5,163 nt of DNA from Agathobacter sp. (lineage in GTDB: Bacteria; Bacillota_A; Clostridia; Lachnospirales; Lachnospiraceae). Numbering within the stretch: the first letter of the stretch is position 1; the number at the start of each line of letters is the position of its first letter. The notes beneath the pieces were generated by a model, which worked only from the letters and a program-made list of their open reading frames with translations, was not told where the DNA came from and searched no databases. Below are positions 1-5,163 of the stretch, piece after piece. A program made the translations under genes and the position numbers. Location: NCBI GenBank assembly GCA_017936725.1, contig JAGBEZ010000109.1, positions 1 through 5,163 on the forward strand, given 5' to 3'.

Positions 1-5
1 AACAG

Positions 6-11
6 AAAGGG
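6..11 (+). promoter_or_regulatory. Ribosome binding site of pyrF
   Basis: AAAGGG lies 8 bases before the pyrF ATG at 20. The purine run and the spacing support that ATG as the start. Only 19 bases are available upstream, so no promoter or upstream gene can be judged. Confidence 0.7.
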
Positions 12-19
12 AATCGAAC

Positions 20-952
20 ATGATTAACAAACTTGTAAGCAAAATTCAGAAAACCAACGCTCCTATCGTAGTAGGTCTTGACCCAATGCTTAATTACATT
101 CCAAAGCATATTCAGGACAAGGCATTCGCCGAATTTGGTGAAACACCAGCTGGTGCGGCAGAAGCAATCTGGCAGTACAACAAAGCAATCGTAGATGCTA
201 CTTACGATTTAATTCCAGCAGTAAAACCACAGATTGCGATGTATGAGCAGTTTGGTGTAGAAGGCGTAAAAGCATTCCAGAAAACAGTAGATTACTGTCA
301 TGAAAAAGACTTAGTAGTTATCAGTGATGTAAAACGTGGCGATATTGGTTCTACATCTGCAGCCTATGCAGTAGGACACCTTGGAAAAGTACAGATTGGA
401 AGCAAATCATACTCTGCATTTGATGGCGATTTTGCAACGGTAAATCCATACCTTGGAACAGATGGAATCAAGCCATTCGTAGACGTATGTAAAGAAGAAA
501 AGAAGGGTATCTTTATCCTGGTTAAAACCTCAAACCCATCTTCTGGTGAATTCCAGGATCGTATGATTGATGGTCGTCCATTATATGAATGGGTTGGCGA
601 AAAGGTAGCAGAATGGGGCGCAGACTGTATGGGTGATTCTTACAGTTATGTAGGTGCTGTAGTAGGTGCTACTTATCCAGAAATGGGTAAAGTGCTTCGT
701 GATATTATGCCAAAGAGTTACATCCTTGTACCAGGCTATGGTGCACAGGGCGGACAGGGCAAAGACCTTGTTCACTTCTTCAACAAAGATGGTCTTGGTG
801 CTATCGTAAACTCATCTCGTGGTATTATTGCGGCTTACAAACAGGATAAATACAAAGCAATGGGTATCACAGAAGAAAACTTTGCAGACGCATCTCGTCA
901 GGCAGTAATTGACATGGTAGATGATATCGCAGGTGCACTTGGTACAAAGTAA
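20..952 (+). CDS. pyrF: Orotidine 5'-phosphate decarboxylase, subfamily 2
   Basis: PyrF decarboxylates OMP to UMP, the last step of de novo pyrimidine synthesis, in the cytoplasm and without a cofactor. The 310-residue protein reads as a complete TIM barrel. GLDP at 19-22 carries the substrate-binding Asp21. VKPQIAMYEQFG (68-79) forms an early strand with Lys69. SDVKRGD (102-108) is the family signature, with catalytic Asp103, Lys105 and Asp108. VPGYGAQGG (237-245) and NSSRG (264-268, Arg267) are the phosphate-binding elements near the C-terminus. At about 310 residues it is clearly longer than the roughly 240-residue Bacillus-type enzyme and fits the long subfamily 2, which has insertions between the barrel strands. 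The ATG at 20 is preceded by a good Shine-Dalgarno. It precedes pyrK by 64 bases, and the three pyr genes are presumably one operon. The placement of pyrF ahead of pyrK differs from the B. subtilis order, where it follows pyrD. Confidence 0.97.
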   Translation: MINKLVSKIQKTNAPIVVGLDPMLNYIPKHIQDKAFAEFGETPAGAAEAIWQYNKAIVDATYDLIPAVKPQIAMYEQFGVEGVKAFQKTVDYCHEKDLVVISDVKRGDIGSTSAAYAVGHLGKVQIGSKSYSAFDGDFATVNPYLGTDGIKPFVDVCKEEKKGIFILVKTSNPSSGEFQDRMIDGRPLYEWVGEKVAEWGADCMGDSYSYVGAVVGATYPEMGKVLRDIMPKSYILVPGYGAQGGQGKDLVHFFNKDGLGAIVNSSRGIIAAYKQDKYKAMGITEENFADASRQAVIDMVDDIAGALGTK

Positions 953-970
953 TTTAGAAAGACAAAAAAT

Positions 971-996
971 TTAGGCTGGCGAAAACGTCAGCCTAA
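971..996 (+). promoter_or_regulatory. Intercistronic hairpin between pyrF and pyrK
   Basis: TTAGGCTGGCG (971-981) pairs with CGTCAGCCTAA (986-996) across an AAAA loop, giving 11 base pairs with one G-U. On the plus strand it is followed by ATTTAC, not a real T-tract, so it is a weak terminator at best for transcription from pyrF to pyrK. It could partly attenuate transcription or protect an mRNA end. On the minus strand the same stem is followed by six Ts (complement of 964-969), which would suit a terminator for antisense transcription. The role is inferred; the stem itself is plain in the sequence. Confidence 0.6.
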
Positions 997-1001
997 TTTA
1001 C

Positions 1002-1007
1002 AAGGAG
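1002..1007 (+). promoter_or_regulatory. Ribosome binding site of pyrK
   Basis: AAGGAG lies 9 bases before the ATG at 1017. It begins 5 bases after the end of the intercistronic hairpin, so the hairpin does not cover it but would sit close to an initiating ribosome. Confidence 0.8.
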
Positions 1008-1016
1008 ACATATATT

Positions 1017-1790
1017 ATGGCAAATAAGTTCGAAGAAATGGCAGTTGTGGTTTCACAGAAAGAAATTTCGACAGACATTTATGATTTAACCATTCAGACA
1101 AAGGACATTGCGGCAGCTGCAAAAGCAGGTCAGTTTATTTCTTTGTATTGTAATGATGGAACGAAATTACTCCCTCGTCCAATTTCACTTTGCGGAATTG
1201 ATAGAGAGGCAGGAACTCTTCGTCTCGTATATCGTGTAACAGGTGAAAATACTGGTACAGAGCAGTTTTCTAAAATGGTATCAGGCGATAAAATTCGTGT
1301 CCTCGGACCTTTAGGAAATGGTTTTGAATTAGGTGACAAAAAAGCATTCTTAATCGGTGGCGGTATTGGTATTCCTCCAATGCTTCAGCTTGCAAAAGAA
1401 TTAAACTGCGAAAAGACAGCCGTACTTGGTTATAGAAATGAATTATTCTTATTAGAAGATTTTGAAGCTGTTTGCGATACCATTATTGCAACAGAAGATG
1501 GAAGTGCTGGTACAAAAGGTAACGTTATCGATGCAATCAAAGCGAATGGTGCAAAAGCAGATGTTATTTACGCTTGTGGACCAACACCTATGCTTCGTGC
1601 ATTAAAGGCTTATGCAGAAGAAAATGATATGGAATGCTATATTTCGATGGAAGAACGTATGGCATGTGGTATCGGTGCATGTCTTGCATGCGTATGCAAA
1701 ACAAAAGAAAAGGACCATCACACAAATGTAAACAACAAACGTATTTGTAAAGAAGGTCCAGTATTCAACGCGAAGGAGGTAGAACTGTAA
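1017..1790 (+). CDS. pyrK: Dihydroorotate dehydrogenase electron transfer subunit PyrK
   Basis: PyrK is the flavin and iron-sulfur subunit of class 1B dihydroorotate dehydrogenase. It takes electrons from the FMN of PyrD and passes them through a 2Fe-2S cluster and FAD to NAD+. The 257 residues show the ferredoxin-reductase layout in order. A beta-barrel FAD domain contains RPISLCG (54-60) and LVYRVTGENTG (70-80). A Rossmann-like NAD domain contains GGGIGIPP (114-121) and CGPTPML (187-193). A C-terminal 2Fe-2S domain has Cys217, Cys222 and Cys225 in C-x4-C-x2-C spacing plus Cys244, matching the usual four ligands. An extra Cys227 lies just beyond the third ligand. The length is normal for the family. 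The stop codon overlaps the pyrD start (TAATG), consistent with the two proteins forming an alpha2-beta2 complex. Confidence 0.97.
   Translation: MANKFEEMAVVVSQKEISTDIYDLTIQTKDIAAAAKAGQFISLYCNDGTKLLPRPISLCGIDREAGTLRLVYRVTGENTGTEQFSKMVSGDKIRVLGPLGNGFELGDKKAFLIGGGIGIPPMLQLAKELNCEKTAVLGYRNELFLLEDFEAVCDTIIATEDGSAGTKGNVIDAIKANGAKADVIYACGPTPMLRALKAYAEENDMECYISMEERMACGIGACLACVCKTKEKDHHTNVNNKRICKEGPVFNAKEVEL
1773..1780 (+). promoter_or_regulatory. Ribosome binding site of pyrD inside the pyrK end
   Basis: AAGGAGGT, a near-perfect anti-16S match, lies inside the last codons of pyrK and 9 bases before the pyrD ATG at 1790. It fixes that start, and with the one-base overlap it allows translational coupling of pyrK and pyrD. 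Confidence 0.85.
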
Positions 1791-2707
1791 TGAGTGATAT
1801 CAGTACAAAAGTAAACCTTTGTGGTGTAGAACTTAAAAATCCTGTAATGGTAGCATCTGGGACCTTTGGTTCGGGTGCAGAATATAGCGAATTTGTAGAT
1901 TTAAACAGACTTGGCGCAGTCGTTACGAAAGGGGTAGCAAATATTCCTTGGCCAGGAAATCCAACTCCACGTGTAGCGGAAGTATATGGCGGTATGTTAA
2001 ATGCCGTAGGCCTTCAGAATCCTGGAATTGATGTGTTCTGTGAGAGAGATATCCCATTTCTTAAAGACTATGACACCAAGATTATTGTAAACGTATGTGG
2101 GAAATCGACCAAAGATTATCTCGAAGTCGTAGAGCGTCTTGCGGATGAGCCAATCGATATGATGGAAATCAATATCTCTTGTCCAAACGTAAAAGAAGGA
2201 GGTATCGCTTTTGGACAGGACCCTAAGCTCGTAGAACAGATTACTAGCGATATCAAGAAAATTGCAAAACAGCCAGTCATTATGAAACTATCTCCAAATG
2301 TAACAGACATTACAGAGATGGCACGTGCGGCAGAAGCCGGCGGTGCAGACTGTCTTTCACTTATCAATACTTTAACAGGTATGAAGATTGACATCGACCG
2401 CAGAACCTTCGTATTAGCAAACAAGACAGGCGGTATGTCTGGTCCAGCGATTCATCCAATCGCAGTTCGTATGGTTTACCAGACAGCACAGGCTGTAAAA
2501 CTTCCACTAATCGGTATGGGAGGTATCGCGACTGCAGAAGATGCCATCGAGATGATTCTCGCTGGTGCGACAGCAGTTTCTGTTGGAACAGCAAACTTTG
2601 TTGATCCATGTACTACTATCAAAGTAGTAGAGGGTATCGAAAGATATATGAGAAAATATGGTGTGAAAGACATCAATGAATTAGTTGGTGCAGTTCACGA
2701 AAGATAA
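1790..2707 (+). CDS. pyrD: Dihydroorotate dehydrogenase class 1B catalytic subunit
   Basis: PyrD oxidises dihydroorotate to orotate with FMN, the fourth step of pyrimidine synthesis, in the cytoplasm. The 305-residue FMN TIM barrel is complete. The N-terminal motifs are ASGTFGSG (22-29) and TKG (46-48). NAVGLQNPG (71-79) is the substrate-binding loop. NISCPN (128-133) carries Cys131, the catalytic base of class 1 enzymes (class 2 uses Ser). MKLSPN lies at 165-170. GGMSGPA (214-220) and GMGGI (242-246), followed by AGATAVSVGTA (258-268), bind the FMN phosphate. Adjacent pyrK identifies it as the NAD-linked 1B type rather than the fumarate-using 1A type. The start is fixed by AAGGAGGT and the TAATG overlap. 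A terminator-like hairpin begins 13 bases after the stop, so pyrE, which often accompanies these genes, does not follow directly. Confidence 0.97.
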   Translation: MSDISTKVNLCGVELKNPVMVASGTFGSGAEYSEFVDLNRLGAVVTKGVANIPWPGNPTPRVAEVYGGMLNAVGLQNPGIDVFCERDIPFLKDYDTKIIVNVCGKSTKDYLEVVERLADEPIDMMEINISCPNVKEGGIAFGQDPKLVEQITSDIKKIAKQPVIMKLSPNVTDITEMARAAEAGGADCLSLINTLTGMKIDIDRRTFVLANKTGGMSGPAIHPIAVRMVYQTAQAVKLPLIGMGGIATAEDAIEMILAGATAVSVGTANFVDPCTTIKVVEGIERYMRKYGVKDINELVGAVHER

Positions 2708-2719
2708 AATGTTATATTT

Positions 2720-2761
2720 TGCGTCTTCATACATAAGATAGAATGTATGGAGGCGCATTTT
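2720..2761 (+). terminator. Probable intrinsic terminator of the pyr operon, overlapping the next gene's RBS
   Basis: TGCGTCTTCATACAT (2720-2734) pairs with ATGTATGGAGGCGCA (2743-2757) across an 8-base loop. This gives a 15-bp stem in which only two pairs are G-U. TTTT (2758-2761) and then AATT follow, so the T-tract is short and termination may be partial. The hairpin starts 13 bases after the pyrD stop, a normal place for an operon terminator. The descending arm also contains the GGAGG of the next gene, so any read-through transcript could hide that ribosome binding site. Confidence 0.75.
2749..2753 (+). promoter_or_regulatory. Ribosome binding site of the small membrane-protein gene, inside the hairpin
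   Basis: GGAGG is the only Shine-Dalgarno-like sequence ahead of the ATG at 2766. It is 12 bases from the start codon, somewhat far, and lies wholly inside the descending arm of the stem at 2720-2757. It is therefore expected to be inaccessible whenever the full hairpin forms in the mRNA. Confidence 0.6.
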
Positions 2762-2765
2762 AATT

Positions 2766-3149
2766 ATGAACAAAATAAAGAAATACTTACTGGCAATTGT
2801 AATCATGTCGATGATATCGGTTGCTATGCTTTTCATCGTCACAACATTTACATATGCATTCAAATGGCAGGCCAATCAAGCGATGATAGGAATTGTGGTT
2901 ACCTATATTTTTACTGGACTGGCAGGTGGAATCTGTTTGAGATGGTTTTGGAAAAAAGAATATGTTACAGAGCAGAAAAATCAAATTGCAAAGAAAGCCG
3001 TTGAGGCGTTGATTCTAAGCACAGTTTTTTTGCTGTTCTTACTACTAATATCTGTTTTGGGACTGCAGATTTCATTTGGATTTTCAGGAAGACTCTTTAT
3101 GATTTGGCTTCTTTTATTTGGCGCTACTTTTTTAGGGCGTGTATTGTAA
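2766..3149 (+). CDS. Small four-helix membrane protein of unknown function
   Basis: I do not recognise this gene with certainty. The 127-residue product is very hydrophobic. Four likely membrane helices lie at about 8-31, 39-60, 79-100 and 109-125. A basic N-terminus (MNKIKKY) precedes them, and a charged lysine-rich loop at 61-78 separates the two helix pairs. By the positive-inside rule, the N-terminus, that loop and the C-terminus would face the cytoplasm. The second helix has a small-residue face, TGLAGG (50-55), that could pack against another helix. Size, topology and this glycine-rich segment recall the clostridial DUF3792/TIGR04086 membrane family, but that is a resemblance only. It is chosen over the overlapping 85-codon frame starting at 2747, whose product has no coherent character and no Shine-Dalgarno. 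It lies between pyrD and secDF. Its stop codon overlaps the probable secDF promoter, so the two neighbours may be transcribed separately. Confidence 0.75.
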   Translation: MNKIKKYLLAIVIMSMISVAMLFIVTTFTYAFKWQANQAMIGIVVTYIFTGLAGGICLRWFWKKEYVTEQKNQIAKKAVEALILSTVFLLFLLLISVLGLQISFGFSGRLFMIWLLLFGATFLGRVL

Positions 3150-3172
3150 AATCTTTATAAATGTGCTACAAT
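3144..3172 (+). promoter_or_regulatory. Probable sigma-A promoter of secDF
   Basis: TTGTAA at 3144-3149 (four of six matches to the -35 consensus) is separated by 17 bases from TACAAT at 3167-3172 (five of six matches to the -10). TG at 3164-3165 makes an extended -10. The predicted transcription start is near 3179-3180, giving a leader of about 30 bases before the secDF ATG. The -35 consists of the last sense codon and stop codon of the small membrane-protein gene. No terminator is visible between the two genes, so read-through into secDF is also possible. Confidence 0.6.
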
Positions 3173-3194
3173 CTTCCACGTTAGTATTTTTAGA

Positions 3195-3201
3195 GAAGAG
3201 G
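3195..3201 (+). promoter_or_regulatory. Ribosome binding site of secDF
   Basis: GAAGAGG lies 8 bases before the ATG at 3210. It supports this start, and the MRKNK basic N-terminus followed at once by a membrane helix agrees with it. Confidence 0.75.
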
Positions 3202-3209
3202 TTGTAAAC

Positions 3210-5163
3210 ATGAGAAAAAACAAGGCGATAGCAATTATTCTTGCGGTTGTTGTGTTATTAGCAGGACTTAGTGTGTATGGTGTGAATGTTTTAAATGCTA
3301 CCACATCAAAAGGGGACAAGTCCATTACATTGGGATTGGATTTATCCGGTGGTGTTTCTATTACATATCAGATTATGACAGAAAATCCTACTCAGACAGA
3401 AATTAATGACACGATTGCAAAGTTAGAAGAACGTGCTGAAAATTACAGTACCGAGTATGCAGTTTATCAGGTAGGAGAGGACAGAATTACCGTTGAGATT
3501 CCAGGTGTATTCGATGCGAATGCGGTGTTGGAAGAATTAGGTAGTCCTGGCGCATTGTACTTTATTACTGCAAAAAATGCGGACGGAAAAGAAAATTATT
3601 CCTATGATGCCACCAGCGAAGAAGATATTCCATATAAATTAAATTATAAATTGGAAGAACTGATGGAAAATGGTTCGGTTATCTTAACTGGTAATGACGT
3701 AAAGTCGGCAGAGGCTGGTTATATTCAGGATCAGTATGGTGCAAATTCACCAATCGTATCCATTTCATTTACAGATGATGCAGCAAAGATTTTTGGGGAA
3801 GCTACCACAGAAGCAGCAAAAACAGGGGATACCATTGCGATTTATTATAATGACCATTTTATCAGTGTACCAAGGGTAGAAGAAGCAATAAATAATGGGG
3901 AGTGTGTAGTTTCTGGTTCTTCGGATTATGAAGAAGCAGATGAGCTTGCTACCTTCATTCGTATTGGTGCGATTAGTTTGAAATTAGAAGAATTAGAGTC
4001 AAATGTAGTTGGAGCACAGTTAGGCGGTCGTGCGCTTGAGAACAGCGTTCTTGCAGCGGGAATTGGATTGCTTCTAATTATGATTTTTATGATAGCAGTG
4101 TATCGTTTGCCTGGTGTTGCATCAGCAATTGCACTTATCATTTACATCTTTGGAACCGTTACAATTGTACAGTTACTCGGTATTACACTTACCTTGCCAG
4201 GTATTGCAGGTATTATTCTTGGTATTGGTATGGCAGTAGATGCCAATGTAGTTACCTTTGCACGTATTAGAGAAGAAATTGCAATAGGAACTACGGTTTC
4301 TATGTCAATTAAAAACGGTTACAAAAAGGCAATGTCCGCTATCGTGGATGGTAACGTAACTACATTTATTGCGGCAGTTGTACTTATGATTTTAGGCTCA
4401 GGAACGGTAAAAGGTTTTGCATATACATTGATGATTTCGATTCTCATTTCTATGCTTACCGCACTTGTTATTACAAAGTATTTCCTTCAGGCTCTCTATG
4501 CAATGGGTCTTAAGGACAAAAAATTCTATGGTGCAGCAAAAGAGATTAAGACGGTTGATTTCTTAAAGCACAGAAAAGTTTGGTTTGCGATTTCCCTTGC
4601 AATTATTGTAGCGGGTATTGCTGGCATGGCGTTCCACGGAGCAACCAGTGGAAAAGCATTCTACTATGGTATCGAATTTGCAGGAGGTACTTCCACAACT
4701 GCAGATTTTGAAAAAACCTATACAATCGATGAAATCGAAAAGAATATCATTCCTCAGGTATCTAAGATTACAGGGGATTCTGCGGTACAGGCTACTACAG
4801 TAGATGATAGTACAAATATTGTATTAAAAACAAAAACACTTTCTTTGGAAGAACGTGAGGCATTGAATGCAATGCTTGTAAAAGAATTTGGTGTAGAGGA
4901 AAGTACGATTACTTCACAAAGTATTAGTTCGACAGTTAGTAGTGAAATGCGAAAAGATGCTATTGTGGCAGTATTAGTAGCATGTCTCTTTATGTTGATT
5001 TATATCCGTTTACGTTTTAAAGATTTGCGTTTTGCAGCTAGTGCGATTTGCGCGTTGGTACATGATGTACTTATTGTACTTGCAGCATATGCATTGATTC
5101 GTATTACGGTAGGAAATACATTGATTGCCTGTGTACTTACGGTAGTGGGTTATTCGATTAATA
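3210..5163 (+). CDS. secDF: Fused protein translocase subunit SecDF (3' end cut by window)
   Basis: SecDF is the membrane accessory of the SecYEG translocon and uses the proton gradient to help pull exported proteins across. The frame stays open for 651 codons to the window edge. In the SecD half, helix 1 is at about 6-26, followed by LGLDLSGG (41-48), the conserved D1 motif with Ser where Arg or Gln is common. An extracytoplasmic domain runs to about 278, and helices lie near 280-298, 303-322, 329-350, 384-397 and 403-426. GIGMAVDANV (338-347) carries Asp344, matching the proton-pathway aspartate of the family. The SecF half begins after a linker with a helix at about 457-475, then YGIEFAGGTS (486-495), a second external domain to about 582, and helices from 583. 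HDV (618-620) carries a second conserved Asp. The frame ends in VVGYSIN (645-651), so the last one or two helices and the FDR motif are missing. The B. subtilis fused protein is about 737 residues, so roughly 80-90 are likely absent. Confidence 0.95.
   Translation, partial: MRKNKAIAIILAVVVLLAGLSVYGVNVLNATTSKGDKSITLGLDLSGGVSITYQIMTENPTQTEINDTIAKLEERAENYSTEYAVYQVGEDRITVEIPGVFDANAVLEELGSPGALYFITAKNADGKENYSYDATSEEDIPYKLNYKLEELMENGSVILTGNDVKSAEAGYIQDQYGANSPIVSISFTDDAAKIFGEATTEAAKTGDTIAIYYNDHFISVPRVEEAINNGECVVSGSSDYEEADELATFIRIGAISLKLEELESNVVGAQLGGRALENSVLAAGIGLLLIMIFMIAVYRLPGVASAIALIIYIFGTVTIVQLLGITLTLPGIAGIILGIGMAVDANVVTFARIREEIAIGTTVSMSIKNGYKKAMSAIVDGNVTTFIAAVVLMILGSGTVKGFAYTLMISILISMLTALVITKYFLQALYAMGLKDKKFYGAAKEIKTVDFLKHRKVWFAISLAIIVAGIAGMAFHGATSGKAFYYGIEFAGGTSTTADFEKTYTIDEIEKNIIPQVSKITGDSAVQATTVDDSTNIVLKTKTLSLEEREALNAMLVKEFGVEESTITSQSISSTVSSEMRKDAIVAVLVACLFMLIYIRLRFKDLRFAASAICALVHDVLIVLAAYALIRITVGNTLIACVLTVVGYSIN

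Noticed and set aside
1..19. A possible PyrR-type attenuator or pyrimidine-sensing leader before pyrF
   Set aside because: Only 19 bases precede pyrF and they contain little beyond the ribosome binding site, so nothing can be supported.
581..775. Minus-strand open frames inside pyrF and likewise in pyrK, pyrD, the small gene and secDF
   Set aside because: They lie antisense to well-supported genes, lack ribosome binding sites and show no family features.
2611..2629. Perfect 7-bp inverted repeat TACTACT/AGTAGTA with a 5-base loop inside pyrD
   Set aside because: It is within the coding sequence, is explained by ordinary Thr, Ile and Val codons, and has no T-tract or associated site.
2705..2718. 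TAAAAT and TATATT as -10 boxes of a private promoter for the small membrane-protein gene
   Set aside because: No acceptable -35 lies 16-18 bases upstream of either, and AT-rich sequence after a stop codon gives such hexamers by chance.
2747..3004. An 85-codon plus-strand frame beginning at ATG 2747, inside the hairpin
   Set aside because: It overlaps the 127-codon membrane-protein gene in another frame, has no Shine-Dalgarno, and its product has no coherent hydrophobic or domain pattern.
4618..4803. A 61-codon plus-strand frame within secDF
   Set aside because: It is a shadow in another frame of the SecF half, which contains the conserved GIEFAGG motif in the real frame.

Overview
The window carries a tightly packed run of plus-strand genes from what looks like a low-GC Gram-positive anaerobe of the class Clostridia, most likely a Lachnospiraceae-type organism. 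This is inferred from the AT-rich codon use, strong AAGGAG-type ribosome binding sites, the long subfamily-2 form of OMP decarboxylase, the PyrK/PyrD class 1B dihydroorotate dehydrogenase pair, and a fused SecDF. The genus cannot be fixed from the sequence alone.

Region 1 (1-2707) is the 3' part of a de novo pyrimidine operon: pyrF (OMP decarboxylase), then pyrK (FAD/2Fe-2S electron-transfer subunit of dihydroorotate dehydrogenase), then pyrD (its FMN catalytic subunit). pyrK and pyrD overlap by one base (TAATG) and are presumably translationally coupled. PyrD with PyrK makes orotate and passes the electrons to NAD+. PyrF makes UMP from OMP. The intervening enzyme, PyrE, is not in the window. 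A GC-rich hairpin sits between pyrF and pyrK.

Region 2 (2708-3149) begins with a 15-bp hairpin plus TTTT that looks like the operon terminator. Its descending arm also contains the Shine-Dalgarno of the next gene, a 127-residue four-helix membrane protein of unknown function.

Region 3 (3150-5163) has a good candidate vegetative promoter (extended -10, 17-bp spacer) whose -35 overlaps the stop codon of the small gene. It is followed by secDF, the fused proton-driven accessory subunit of the Sec translocon. secDF runs off the right edge after 651 codons, in the middle of the conserved SecF GYSIN motif.

No stretch longer than about 70 bases lacks an assigned gene. I see no mobile element, CRISPR array, tRNA or rRNA. 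The window is essentially housekeeping DNA and I find no convincing new system. The item most worth a second look is the terminator hairpin that masks the ribosome binding site of the small membrane-protein gene.
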